Shown: positions 37,246 through 50,501, counted from the stretch's first letter. The stretch: DNA of 64,000 nucleotides from Isoetes taiwanensis (GCA_021234155.1 JAJEKV010000025.1:17849094-17913093); one strand, 5' to 3'. Numbers and translations: made by a program. Notes: generated by a model not told the origin, from the sequence alone.

Positions 37246-39121
37246 TCAGTCTCTCTTTAGTATCCAGGAATTCAAAGCATCTATAGAAATTCTTAATCTA
37301 ACAAGATCAATAGGTCTTTTAATCGATACATGTGATTTATGCTCATCTGAGGTTGACTCAATACCGGATGCATATGGTTGCGAGCCAATAACTGGAATGC
37401 CAAGTTCATTGTGTAACATGTAAAATGGTGTCACGTATCTGCACACCTCCAGTTCGTCCAGTAATAAGAATTAAGTCAGCTTGGACAAGATTATCTGGGA
37501 AAATGAGACAAGCTTAAGAACATCTAATTTTAAGCTTTTTCAGACACTAATATATGTCACAAAAAATACTTACACTTGTTATGGCACTCCTTTACTGTCC
37601 TTAAGATGGCTAACACAATGGTTCTCGCCTCAGCCTATAGAACAATAAATATATAATCAGGGACCATTGCTTATAAGTAGGAGTTCGAGGCAATAGAAAC
37701 ATTAAAAGTCGATATGCTAAAGTAGCACCCATCAATCTGGAACCATTAAGGTCAACCGTGTTACACTAAGCAGAGATCACTCAATGACCAGGTTTTAATT
37801 CCCACACAGCAAACCCAAAAAAGATGCTTAAATAAGGGATGGACCACACCAGGCTTGTGCCTCCAAGCATTTAATCATTTGTGCACAGTTTTGTCTTACG
37901 AGATCTTTTCCTTTGCACATCATAACAATTCTATGCCAAGATTAATCATAGGTATGGCTTTCTTATTCAGAGTTTTGCCTCTTCAAGACTCTTCCACTTT
38001 GGGCTATCAATAGGATCACAATCCTATCAGACAAGTGCACTCATAAATGCATCACCCTCACTCTATAAGATATCACATGTAATGCAGAAAAGTGCATGCA
38101 TCCAGGAACGTTTCTCAATATTGAACTAATGGACAAACAAATTACTGAATTTCACATGCTCAAATGCTTGTCCCTAAACATCCTCCAGGGCAAACTCTAT
38201 GGTCACACAATTCTATTTAGAGATCAAGCATGAAAATTACTTGTTAATTCATATCCGTAAATCCTAAAGAAGAACAACTGAAGACATTGGAACAACAGAA
38301 GAACTTCGTTAGCATTGCAGAGTGCTAATCTCACCTCTGAAAGACCATGGATATCGATTACAATGCCTTCGCTTGAACTGTGATAATTCATGTCTGATGC
38401 TACCTTTTTCAATAAAAGCTCTATGTAGTCTTTAAAGACTTCGTTCTTTACAAAGCCAACATCAGCTCTCGTACAATTGACTCTGATTACACCTTCTGCC
38501 CACTCCTCAATAAGATGCTTCAAGATCGAATCATTTGGAGGATATCTGTGTAGCCAGCTCATGAATCTAGCAAATTATTGAGAGTCCTGAAAGAAGCGTT
38601 GTTAAACACCTAAAGGATTTGGAAATGTCATGTAGAATTGCAAATACTAAACCAGCAGTGTTCCAATCGTGAACTCTACTTATATGGACTGTATTAATTT
38701 CTCCACAATCCATTTCATACTTGAAATTCCAGTTCTATTGAAGGTACTAACAAGATTTACCATGAATCACCAGTCACTGACCCAACACAGAAACACAGTT
38801 CAAAAACCCTACCCAGCTTTTCGCATTTCTTCATAAAGGTACAGAGCCTGCTGCACTCTCGATGTGCTTTCAAAAGTGTATTATAAGTTACTTATAGAAG
38901 TCGCATGCATGAAAAATTAGACAGAGTTTTCATGCAGTAAAAAATGGAAATAATCAACCAAAAAGCTCGGCCACAGAGTACGGGCAAGACATGGAGAATG
39001 TACACAAAGTGAAAGGGTATACAATTTGATGCACACTCACCATGTTAGGACAGATCCCAGCATTTTTCATTTCTTGCAGGAAAACAAATCCCTTGTCAAC
39101 ATTACCTGAATTTACACACGC
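37246..39121 (-). pseudogene. PPR-SMR protein gene, 3' part
   Basis: Four exons on minus have good splice sites. Exon a (39121-39041) encodes one PPR unit, ACVNSGNVDKGFVFLQEMKN. Exon b (38566-38335) ends with GIVIDIHGLSE. Exon c (37628-37574) reads ARTIVLAILRTVKECHNK. Exon d (37494-37246) has ADLILITGRTGG and, in a shifted frame, LHNELGIPVIGSQPYASG up to the stop. DIHGLS plus ITGR and an LHxELGI-type end is an SMR domain, found at the C terminus of a small set of plant PPR proteins that act in organelle gene expression. Exon phases agree across a-d. One frameshift lies in exon d, between GVQIRDTILHV and HNELG, and the long 5' PPR tract is missing upstream. It may be a truncated genomic duplicate rather than a functional gene. 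The retained introns exclude a retrocopy. Confidence 0.75.
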
Positions 39122-41956
39122 CTGCAACATCATGCATACAGTAATATAAGAACATACAATCCACAACTGGTATCAATGATAATATATTAAAATATCAACC
39201 ATATCTATTCCTTGATGGCAATAAAAAATGCACTTTTATATTTGCGTGTAATGACAAAGCACAACATACCTAGAACAGGAATGCACTTAAACTTGACAAA
39301 GCAGGAATGCTCCTATTGCCAATAGGCAATATAGCATAATAGAACAATACTACAATCCAATATTGAGTGCCACCATATGTAACCTTATTTCCCTCCTTAA
39401 GCAAGACCGATCAATTTCACAATACAAGCACCATTACTAGTCTAGATAGAAATTGGAAGAGCAAAAACAAGATGGAGTTGCATGCAAAAATATGAAGGCA
39501 GAAAAAAGAAGGAATAGATAGATAGATAGATAGATACCTAGTAAAATTGCAACCTAAATTTGCAGATCCAAAGGCTTTTGATGATACTAAGATGGCTCGA
39601 GACAATTGGGAGACATAAATAGATGCTACCCAACCAAAATACCACCTATTTACGCCTCCCAACAGCCTCGGACCATCCTAGTCTCTTCGTTGAGCACTCC
39701 AGCGGAAGGGCGAAAAATGTGCCTAGGACCTAATCGTAGGCCTAAGTAATTACTAGTTAGGTGCTAGGTATAAGTGTCGGTATACGTACCAAATAAAATA
39801 TAGGTAGTTTAGGCAGTAATACGTATTAACTAGGGGTAATAAGGTTATTAGGACCTATTAATTTCCTATGACGATTATTATTAATCCTAATAATTAGGAT
39901 TATTAGACCTGATCAGAGGCTGCGGAGTATCCTAGATTGCCGGAATACATGCTTTGCATGCCATATCATGTCAAAGCACCTTGCAGTATATATCTTTCTT
40001 ATAAAATCTCTGCACATTGTCTTTCAGTTGAGCTTTGCGGCATCAATGAAGCCCTCTTAGTTGTGGCGATGGTAGCATAAGCTTGCTGATGGGCATCACC
40101 AAAGCAAGTTGTTGGCTTTTATCTCGAAACCCATTTGAGGAGTAGGGACTCTTTTGCTGTAACGGCAACCTTTATTCCTCTCTTGGTTTATGCTATGCTA
40201 ACGAAGACACTCTGCAATATTTTTGGCATATGCGAGGTGGACACGAAGTCAGTAGAGTGGATCCAGCTATAAGGGCATTTCTGCCTCATTTTGAATCAAG
40301 ATCGGTGCAGTTACGGTGGGGCTTGCTAAATCGATCTGCAACTTTAGGTTGGTTCTTTGTGTTTTCATTCTCAAGTTTCAGATCTGCTCATAGTTTCCTT
40401 TTCAACGTTCATATTTCTACGAACTGGATCCACAGAAATGCAGTTAACCAGATCCAACAGAAGGAATGCTGGACACAAGCAGAGTTGCAGAGGTAACAAT
40501 AGTTCTTTTTTAGGCAAGTTAAAATCAATGCACATATACGTGATACTATGATTTTATTACAATTAGATTAGATAGAAACTGTGGCATGATAGTTATAGTC
40601 TGAAGATTTCAAAATAGGTCTGGCATGTCTTAAAACTGCCATGAAGGCATCAATCTAAAACTCTATTTCTGGGGACTCCTCTGAAATCATGTTGTTGTCA
40701 TTCACGTTGTTCTTGGTAATACATAGAATATCTGTATTTTCTAAAATGTTTAAAATCTCGCATGATGCTTGCCTCACATTTATTAAGCTTACATAAACAT
40801 TTGCATGATTGATATTCTTAACAGGTATGATGTACTTTGTAGCCATTATGGGCATTTCTTAAGTTTAATGCATTTGCATTTGCCTACATCCAAGCGCTGT
40901 TCCACAAGTCTCAATACTTGGATTTATTAGATTTGGCTGCATTTGGTATGGTAACTATTTTTTCGGTCACTTTATTATCTTATTTCTGTTTGTATATGGT
41001 GTCTAGAGACAAGAAGCTTTATTACCAGGTGCAGAAGATGCTGGCAATCACTGTTGAGATGCAATCCCATTTTTGCATGCATCTATGACAAGAAAGGGAA
41101 AGGTTGTGTGTATTTTTTTTATGAAAGCTTACAACTATTTATTTATTTAAGGACAAAAGATATATCAATGATCACGTTGTTTATGGCAGGCGCCGTGGAG
41201 CCGTGAAGTGGTGGACTACATGCTTATAAAATTACAGTCAAAGTATATTTCAAAGTTGTCTTATGTTCTCTGCCTATAACATGCATTTGTGTGGGGGATG
41301 GAGACGTTGTGTGGGGGATGGAGACGCTTGCAGTTCACTGCCAGGACATCTGTTTCATCACTAGGTGAACATAATTGAACGATTTGTATTGCTTTGTTGG
41401 ATGATCATACCTCAGGCAGAAGCTACATTACCATTATTATAGTGGTGTTACATGCATAGGCATGGCCCTCAGAATCGTGAGCAGGAGTTCCCTGGACAAT
41501 CAACTTCTTCACCTTCAAATCCTCCAGCTTCTCCATGCAATAATAGTCATGTTGCATTGTCTGTACTAGCTGTTCCACATGATGATACTTCAAGTACTAG
41601 GGATACATACAATCAAGATTCTAGAAGTAATAATTTCAGGTATAGTGTTAGCCTTTGCATGTTGGAAAATAAAATGGGGCATCTCTAGCTTGAGAATATT
41701 TTGTAGTGTTATCACTAAGTTATTTGGTACTTTTTAAGTTCAAAATTGCTCTATTGCTACTTTGCTATGTGTTTTGTTGCGGGCAATGTATGGATATTTG
41801 TATATTTGCTCCAAACTTATATAAATGTGGTAATGTTAGTTCCTAGGATGACAAATTCATCTTACTTGATCTATATTTTTGTAGGCTTTAAAGAAAGCTA
41901 TTATGTGTGTCTTGGGCCTATATGTGTCTTGGGTTTATGGAAATTGGGTTTTTATT
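39122..41956. other. No recognisable gene
   Basis: A (GATA)n tract lies at 39517-39535. The frames at 40.23-40.50 and 41.45-41.69 kb (+) are motif-free. I looked upstream of the PPR-SMR exon for more PPR exons on minus and found none that I could support. Confidence 0.45.
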
Positions 41957-43990
41957 TGTCCACAAGGAGGAAAACCTACTTACATGCGATAAGGTATGAT
42001 AGAGAATGAAATATTATCACAAAGGAATAAAGTCCGACCAAATTTATATTTTACTTGGCAACTGCAATGTGGGCCAATTTCATTTCAGTCAATTTGGCAT
42101 CGTTTTGTTGGGAAACAAATAGTAAAAGTCTATCTTAGTAGAACCAACTACTTGCATGCATAAGGTTATGCATATCTCTTAAAAAGTCTATCTTAGTAGA
42201 ACCAACTACTTGCATGCATAAGGTTATGCATATTGGGAGAATGAATTATATCACACACGCTTATAAATAAACTCAGGCCAAATTTACATCTTACTTGGCA
42301 ATTGCCATGCGGTCCAAATTTACATCTTACTTGGCAATTGCAATGCGTGCCGATTTTTTATTTAGGTCAATTTGACAACATTTTTTAGAGACTCACCAAC
42401 AATTTTTGCCACATACCAATTATGATTTGTTTAACTAAAGAAGGTAGTCATGGACGTATATCTTAGTAAAGCACTATTATGCATAAGTTCATAGAGTTCA
42501 AAAGGGAGTGTAGGTTTGCAAGAAAGAGGCATTTAATTTAATTTAATTTATTACTAAAGCTCTAAAAATTTAGGAGCTAATTCCGCTGTGCCATAACTTA
42601 TAAAAGATCATACGCTTTTTCTAAAATATGTACCCTTTTGGCTATTGAAAAAACCCTTATTAAACTTTATGCATGAAAACCCTTATTTCTGAATTTAATT
42701 TCTTCCAAAAAAAAAAACCTTGCTAAAAAGCATTTGCCAACGTAATTGATTATTAATGTTTCAATACAAAGAGGCATTTAGGGTGGCTTTAATATTTGGT
42801 AATTAATGTTTACGTAGAAATGGAACCTGGTCCTTAAGATTTGCTATCCAAAGGCCTTCAATCAAACGTTACGAGAAATTCCTTAAGAAGAGCAAGAGGT
42901 TGATATTTTGGGATGATTTATTAACAGTTTGTACTATATTGTTTTTAGCTTTCTGTTGGGCTCAGCCTTGGGATAATAGTTGAAGCATCTCTTGAATCCT
43001 ACTATTCGGTGAGAAGCAAAGCCATTCTGAAATGATATGTGCCACTTCTAGCGTGTGGCAATGTGCTTCCACAAGGAGGAAAAACTACTTACATGTGATA
43101 AGGTATGATAGAGAATGAAATATTATCACAAAGGAATAAAGTCCGACCAAATTTATATTTTACTTGGCAACTGCAATGTGGGCCAATTTCATTTCGGTCA
43201 AATTGGCATCGTTTTGTTGGGAAACAAATAGTATTTTGCCAAATAACAATTTCTCTTATGAAAAAAAAAAAGTCTATCTTATGAGAACCAACTACTTGCA
43301 TGCATAAGGTTATGCATATTGGGAGAATGAATTATATCACACATGCTTATAAATAAACTCAGGCCAAATTTACATCTTACTTGGCAATTGCCATGCGGTC
43401 TAAATTTACATCTTACTTGGCAATTGCAATGCGTGCCGATTTTTTATTTAGATCAATTTGACAACGCTTTTTTAAGACTCACCAACAATATTTTGCCACA
43501 TACCAATTACCTTATGATTTGTTTAATTAAAGAAGGTAGTCATGGACATGTATATCTTAGTAAAGCATATTATGTACTATTATGCATAAGTTCATAGAGT
43601 TCAAAAGGGAGTGTAGGTTTGCAGGAAAGAGGCATTTAATTTAATTTAATTTATTACTAAAGCTCTAAAATTTAGGAGCTAATTCCGCTGTGCCATAACT
43701 TATAAAAGATCATATGCTTTTTCTAAAATATGTACCCTATTGGCTATTGAAAAAACCCTTATTAAACTTTATGCATGAAAACCCTTATTTCTGAATTTAA
43801 TTTCTTCAAAAAAAAAAAACCTTGCTAAAAAGCATTTGCCAACGTAATTGATTATTAATGTTTCAATACAAAGAGGCATTTAGGGTGGCTTTAATATTTG
43901 GTAATTAATGTTTACGTAGAAACGTGGAACCTGATCCTTAAGATTTGCTATCCAAAGGCCTTCAATCAAACGTTACGAGAAATTCCTTAA
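41957..43990 (+). repeat. 1.1-kb tandem duplication
   Basis: CACAAGGAGGAAAA occurs at 41961 and 43070 and the following sequence runs in parallel, a period of about 1109 bp. It includes GTCCGACCAAATTTATATTT, CTTGGCAATTGC and GAGGCATTTAATTTAATTTA. The second copy stops matching at about 43990 (TTCCTTAA). Copy 1 also holds an internal duplication of about 54 bp at 42123-42236 (AAAGTCTATCTTAGTAGAAC block). No protein is encoded. Confidence 0.9.
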
Positions 43991-45065
43991 CACTAGAGTT
44001 GTCTCGATATGGACCCAAATGGGTTGATTTGAAGTATATTTTCTAAATTCTATCCCATGCTCTTGGTAAAGAATTTGAACAAATGCTTCTACTATGTCAT
44101 TCCCTAATAGTGCACATATGAGACAAAATAGATTCTAAATTCTAAAGATCTAGTCGTTGTCAATTACAACTATGGCAACTAATGGGGGTAAGCAAACTTT
44201 TTATTGTGGTCGATATTTTTTCCATCATCTTTCATATATGATTTTTAGCGCAACAGCCTAACCTCGAGTGTCACATTATCTTAAAGCCCAGCCTATCCAC
44301 GTGTATCAAAAGATGAGGTGGATTCTCTAAATACCATTAGATTTTGATCTAACTAAAAGAACGACGAAGAAAAATACTAATCCATGCCTTTTGGAGATCG
44401 TCGTCTCCCTCGTCTTTCAAACCCCTGCCTGTCTAATATTAATATATTGTTTCTAATTTTTTCAATTCATAAAGTTTGTAATGCATGAAGTTAGTTAACC
44501 ATGCCAAAAATTCTAACTACAAAATGTGATGTAATTATAGAGTAATAATTCTTTGAATTCGAGATGTCAAAATATCTAAAAGACCCATTTGGGTCCCTAG
44601 AACCTTAGATTCTTGTTTATTCAATAAGTATCTCATTTTTTAAAAGATTGAAATGAAACTTTGGAGATGAGCACTAATTAGTATTCCTTCCCATAATAAA
44701 ATATTATTGCCTTCATGCCAAGTTCCTTTACCTAAGTGCACGAGGTAAGGAATATTTGCAAATTTTTCTCCCATACTTATTTGCTACATCCATGATAATT
44801 TGTGATCTTAAAGTTCATCGACTATAAAATAGAACTTTGCCCTCACTTGTCTAAAAATTTGGAAAATAAACTTGTAGAACTCGAATTTGAAAGAAATCGA
44901 TGAAATGGTAAAATCGTCCGGAACCCAATTAGGTCCCCATTCAAGGTGAAGATGTTAGCAGACATTTAAGCTTCTAAAATGCTGCTCTTGTAATCATATT
45001 CGACCTGTTTGTTGAAACTAAAACAAGCTAGCCATCTTACTAGACCATAGAACCTTTTAATGCAA
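43991..45065. other. No recognisable gene
   Basis: AT-rich sequence between repeat copies. No transposon end could be supported, although CACTAG follows the break at 43991 by chance or as an eroded terminus. Confidence 0.45.
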
Positions 45066-45327
45066 GATCTTATTTGATTTTTTTTTGTTGAAGGACGTCG
45101 GACTTTATTCAATCAAAGAGTCAAATACAAGTATAAATGCAGAGACAGGAATAAAATCTCAGCGGATAAGCGGAGACCCACCGAGTGAAGCAACCTGCCT
45201 AAGCATAAGAGTGCACATCCAAAAACTCCTCAAAAATCAATCGCCTCTTGCGAGGGGCAAGTGAAGAACAATGATACGACTTTACAATGTAACCTTGAGC
45301 TTCTTGGAGAACACGATCTTATTTGAT
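45066..45327 (-). mobile_element. Short retroposon with 13-bp TSD
   Basis: GATCTTATTTGAT is found at 45066-45078 and 45315-45327 as a perfect direct duplication. The 236-bp insert starts (on +) with a T-rich tract, that is, an A-rich tail on minus, preceded by TTGATTGAATAAAGTCCGAC. It is either a very short L1 3' end or a non-tRNA SINE; no A/B boxes are obvious. Confidence 0.85.
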
Positions 45328-45931
45328 GTAACGTATGCCAAGTTATTGTAGACTAGAAATGCAATTTAAGATTCAAAGGTTCTAAATTGATACTGTAGCA
45401 AAGTGATCGCTTCAATTACTGTAGCATTCCATGCTTTTCAATGACCATAATATTTGCCGAATATTGGTCTGATGTTTTTCGATAGCCCAAGCACAAGGTC
45501 GGCACCCAGATCTGCTTCACGGCATCAATTCGGCAGTCCTGCAATTCATCTGTTACATCATCGATCATCTACTATTGTGTGAACTTCTATCCTCATAACT
45601 TTTGCTTAGGCTTATCCATTCAATCTAACCAATAACCTTCACATTATATATGACATGATTTTCACAACACTGTTCTGTACTAAATCGAATCAATGGTGAA
45701 AACTATAAAGTGATAAAACTGTATTCTTAGTTTTGTTTTCCTTCTGAACCAAGACCCATGTGTGTAATGTTTGAAACAGCATGTGTAATGTTTTTACAAC
45801 TACAATCTGTAGGTTTTAGAAAGGTAAGGCAAAGGTAAGGCTTGGATAACGGTGAAATGTCCTAAGATAAACTAGGATTCAATACAGAAAGCAGCTGATT
45901 TGAACATTAGCAGGAAAGAGGTTTGCAGGAA

Positions 45932-46513
45932 AGAGTGTAGGTTTGCAGGAAAGAGGCATTTAATTTAATTTAATTTATTACTAAAGCTCTAAAAATCTAG
46001 GAGCTAATTCCGCTGTGCCATAACTTATAAAAGATCATACGCTTTTTCTAAAATATGTACCCTATTGGCTATTGAAAAAACCCTTATTAAACTTTATGCA
46101 TGAAAACCCTTATTTCTGAATTTAATTTCTTCCAAAAAAAAAAAAAAACTTGCTAAAAAGCATTTGCCAACGTAATTGATTATTAATGTTTCAATACAAA
46201 GAGGCATTTAGGGTGGCTTTAATATTTGGTAATTAATGTTTACGTAGAAACGTGGAACCTGGTCCTTAAGATTTGCTATCCAAAGGCCTTCAATCAAACG
46301 TTACGAGAAATTCCTTAAGAAGAGCAAGTACATCGTAAGAGGTTGATATTTTGGGATGATTTATTAACAGTTTGTACTATATTGTTTTTAGCTTTCTGTT
46401 GGGCTCAGCCTTGGGATAATAGTTCAAGCATCTCTTGAATCCTACTATTCGGTGAGAAGCAAAGCCATTGTGAAATGATATGTGCCACTTCTAGCATGTG
46501 GCAATGTGCTTCC
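45932..46513 (+). repeat. Third, partial copy of the 1.1-kb repeat
   Basis: GAGTGTAGGTTTGCAGG through GCAATGTGCTTCC matches 42506-43070 almost base for base and also matches 43610-43990 in its first part. It lies 1.94 kb beyond the end of the truncated second copy. Confidence 0.9.
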
Positions 46514-46519
46514 TATGGT

Positions 46520-46840
46520 AAAGATATGGAAATATGGAACTGCAACCCTAAGCATTAGTCTGCCGTCGTAGAAGTAAACACCGTTGTTTTGAAAGCAAAG
46601 GAATTTGAAGCATATGATCATCCACTAGATAATCAAATCATGAGTTTTGAATTTCGTTACACATCTACCCATTTCAGCCATTCATGACTAATGCCTGGCA
46701 TCGCCGGGCAAAAGTATAAAAAGGCTAGAGTAGTAAGTCATGCATTAAGCCTTGACTTAGATTTGAACTCGCATCCTATACACATGCCACAAATGCCTCA
46801 ATCATAAGCCTTAAGGTTATGAACCATTTACAACAATTTT
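46520..46840. other. No gene; tRNA-B-box-like stretch on minus
   Basis: On minus, GATGCGAGTTCAAATC (about 46765-46781) resembles a pol III B box. An A box is not convincing, so no tRNA or SINE is called. Confidence 0.3.
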
Positions 46841-47556
46841 TGGATTGCCCCTGTTAAGGGGGCAATTCGTTAGGGGGAGGGTTGGTTTTGGCATATTCTG
46901 GCATATCAGGGGTATATCTGATAATCTGACGGCCGTCATTACTGATTGTTTTTCCGGCGGTGAAAAACTTTTTGGTTTTTTTGCGTATGAATATACGCTA
47001 AGGTTTTCCGTGTTTTGGACGCCAAATTATTTTTCCAGCGATCGGAAACTCGTTTTTTTTTGTGAAAAACTATTGGTTTTTTTAACCTTTGGGCTAGAGA
47101 TTCCTTTTTTTAGAATTTATCTTTGGATTTTTTATTTTTAAAACAAACTATTTTTTTATTGGAATGTATTTATAGAAAAGGATTTGTAATCCCTTCACGT
47201 TTTCTAGCCCCGTTGAGGGGGCAATTCGTTAGGGGAGGGTTGGTTTTGGCATATTCTCGCATATCGTGGGTATATCGATAATCGATGGTCGTCATTATCG
47301 ATTGTTTTTCGTGGTGAAAAACTTTTGGTTTTTTATGTATGAATATACGCTAAGGTTTTCCGTGTTTTGACGCCAAATTATTTTTCCGTGATCGAAACTT
47401 CGTTTTTTTTGTGAAAAACTATTGGTTTTTTTAACCTTTGGGCTAGAGATTCCTTTTTTTAGAATTTATCTTTGGGTTTTTTATTTTTAAAACAAACTAT
47501 TTTTTTATTGGAATGTATTTATAGAAAAGGATTTGTAATCCCTTCACGTTTTCTAG
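46841..47556 (+). repeat. 359-bp tandem duplication
   Basis: GGCAATTCGTTAGGGG starts at 46861 and 47220. Both copies end CCCTTCACGTTTTCTAG (about 47210 and 47556). Copy 2 differs from copy 1 by clustered changes in its first third (CTGA-type versus CGA-type positions) while the T-rich remainder is nearly identical. The right edge directly abuts PPR coding sequence. Confidence 0.9.
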
Positions 47557-48880
47557 ATTGAACTTTAAATATCCGTTCATGATTTCTGCATATGGGGACC
47601 ATGGGCAACCTGATGAATCTTTTCAATTGTTTCAAAGCCAGATGCCGGAGAAAGATTCAATTGCTTGGGCTGCCATGATTGAGGCTTATGCTCAACTGGG
47701 GATCTCAAAAAGTGCTCAAATGCTCTTTCAACAAATGCAAATTGAAGGCATAAGGCCAGATAGGGCTGCCTTTGTGAGTATTATAAATGCATGTTCTGCC
47801 CAGTCCGCCTTAGAAGAAGGCAGGAGAATGCACAAGTTCATTGTGGATTGTGGAGTGGAGTCCGATGTCGTCGTCGGAAATGCACTCATAAATATGTACA
47901 GCAAGTGTGGCAGTTTACAAGATGCAAGGGAAGTATTTGACAAAGATGCAAAGGCGGGGATACAATGTTATGGACTTCCATGATTGCAGACCTATGCTCA
48001 AAGATGGGCATGGCAGAGAAGCAATACAAACTTTTTTTTTCAAATGCGGATGGATGGCAATATGATTGATGAGGTTGTATGTGTAGGCTTTCTTTTCGCT
48101 TGCACATATTGTGGTCTACGATGGAGGAGGGGAGTCATTTCATTCATCTTATAAGCCACGAGCTTCATATCGCACAAAAGTTAAAGCATTTTACATGCAA
48201 AATTGATCATCCGGGACGCATGGGATGGCTGGATGGTGAAGATTTGATAAACAATATTCCTTTTGAATCGATGCTATGTTGTGGACAACATTTCTCAATT
48301 CTTGTAGAGTCTATGTTGAGAGAGAGCAAAGCGTCTTTGTCAACTTTCTTCTTATGATAGAACCTGAAAATGTTGTGGCCTATGTGTTGCTATCAAATAT
48401 CTATGCCTCAATTGGCCGTTGGGACGAGGCAATAAAAATTAGGAATACAATGAAAGGAAAAGGCATAAAGCGTCCACAATGCTACAAACATGATTCGGAT
48501 AAATAACGAGAATGCATAAATTTGTTATGGGGGATAAATCCCATCCAAAGTTGCAAGAGATAAATCTTTGAGTTGCGGAGGTTAAACATGTTGATAAGGG
48601 AGACAGGTCTCGTGTATTATACCTTAGAGACCATCGGGGAGACAGAGGAAGAGCGGGGATTTGCTTTATCAACAAAGTGAGAAGTTAGCAATTGCATTTG
48701 GGTTGATAAATTTAGCCCCGAGATGCCATTACGGATAATAAAGAACCTTCAAATGTGCCCTGCGTGTCACAATGTTATCAAGCACATATATCGTCATATC
48801 GCCGAGAGATCATTATAAGGGATTACGAGCGGTTCCATTACTTTAAAATGGCATTTGTTCATGTTTGGGTAGTGTAAAAT
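47557..48880 (+). pseudogene. PPR-DYW editing-factor pseudogene
   Basis: PLS-class PPR units include DSIAWAAMIEAYAQLGISKS, RPDRAAFVSIINACSAQSAL and VVGNALINMYSKCGSLQDAR (47657-47930). An E-domain region follows, with ENVVAYVLLSNIYASIGRWD and a KGIKRP segment (48367-48474). A DYW-deaminase remnant then has FVMGDKSHPKLQEI, QQSEKLAIAFGLINLAPR, REIIIRD and ERFHYFKM (about 48520-48865). The deaminase HxE signature, normally HSEKLAIA, reads QSEKLAIA here, so the zinc-binding His is lost. There are frameshifts near 47965 and 48330 and the final DYW tripeptide is absent. The N-terminal half is cut off at the 359-bp tandem repeat. Confidence 0.85.
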
Positions 48881-50500
48881 TTGTCTCTATATGGTGGGAT
48901 GAGGAGAACTGAAGCTAATAACAAACTTTGCAAAGGCGGTGCTATCATAATAGGTTTTGAAAGGACTCCAACGTTTAAAGCTAGATGTTGTCATAGGTTA
49001 ATTGGGCCATTTCGGTCTAGAGTATTTATGGTACTGAGAATGATGAGTACCTCCCTATTCATATCATAGATTCCATGATGCATCTTTCTAAGTGCTAGAT
49101 TTGCAACGGGTTATGGGCCCTTTGCATGCAACGTTAAGTACTACGATGTGATCAAATAGTTGGAGGATCCACTATGAGAAAGACAATCTGCTTTTTCAAT
49201 CTAGTTGTTGATAATCCTCTTAGGTCTTATACCCTTTTTTTTCTTTTACCTTCCATCTTTGTTTTGGTTCGGTGCACAATCTATAGTATATTTTTTCACC
49301 GATTCAGAGTTCCAAGAAGAAAGATTTATTGGTTTTAGTTGGGTTCAGAAATGACACCATGAACTCCTAATTAGTGCTTATTTTGGATTGCATGGTACCT
49401 ACCACCCATCTTCATGTATCGCACATTTTCTTTGCATGGCCGTTACATTCCATTCTTTGCTTTTAGCCATTCGTTTTCTTAGTAAGAGTTCTACTACGCA
49501 AGGATCCTTTGTCACCTTGCCGGAGTGCGCCTTCCTTCTTCCTTCTCCTCTGCGGACCCCTAGCACGGTCATGACGGGGGACACCTATATTTCGATAGAC
49601 TACTCACATGGGGACTGATTGACAAGGAGGAAACATTGCATCGAGATTGGTCCGACATCTGCAATATCATATTACGCTAGTATGGGAGATACTCTTGCTC
49701 TCAATGCATTGGTTTTTCACACTTCTTGAGGTTTGCTTGGAGGCTTGCATTGATCACCTTGCGGTTAGGTCGAAATAAATTTTCATTTTGCCGACCATAA
49801 TTCATTTGACTTATGCCATCGTGGCTTTGTCATATCACACATTGGGGCTGAAATGTTGAAGCATGCATTAATGCATTGCCATTGATTTGCTCTACGCTAT
49901 ATCATTGACATCTACCTTTCATGGGCCCTTGTTCTATGAGCTCTACTCAAGGTCATTCCTTGCCTTCTTATCATCCCGCAAGAAGCTTTATTGACAAAGA
50001 TCAAGCGATGGAGTTTGAATGCTTACGTTTGTTTTTGCTTATGGGAGCACACCATTATGTTCAACACATGGGCGCTGCTCACGCACATGAGGGTCAGTGC
50101 TATTTTAATGTTAATGTGCTCTTTCAGGCATCCTGCAGCTTCTCAGTTGTACTTCTAGATCATGGCCATGGCATGGAGAAAACATGACATGAAGAATTGT
50201 TTTGTAACAAATACTTATGCTATGACAAATACCTTTGACAATCTACAGCATTGCTCAGGATCACATGTTGATGCTAGATTTTTCTCATCCTTTTCGTCAT
50301 TCTGATATGTTCTACAGTTTCTTTTATAAAAAAAAACCCTGTCATCTGCATTGCTTCTCTTGCCTCCTTCAGTCTGTTATTTGGTCTTGTATCTGGCTAG
50401 CTCTTGCCCTACGCCAGATTTCTCTGCCACTCACACTCACACTCACACTCACACTCATCATCAAGCCTCTTCATTCACATTCTTCCAACATCCACACTAA
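48881..50500. other. No recognisable gene; RPA-like promoter region at right
   Basis: No coding motifs were seen. A (CACTCA)n-like microsatellite at 50427-50456 lies about 50 bp upstream of the RPA-like start codon and is probably in its 5' leader. Confidence 0.45.
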
Positions 50501-50501
50501 A

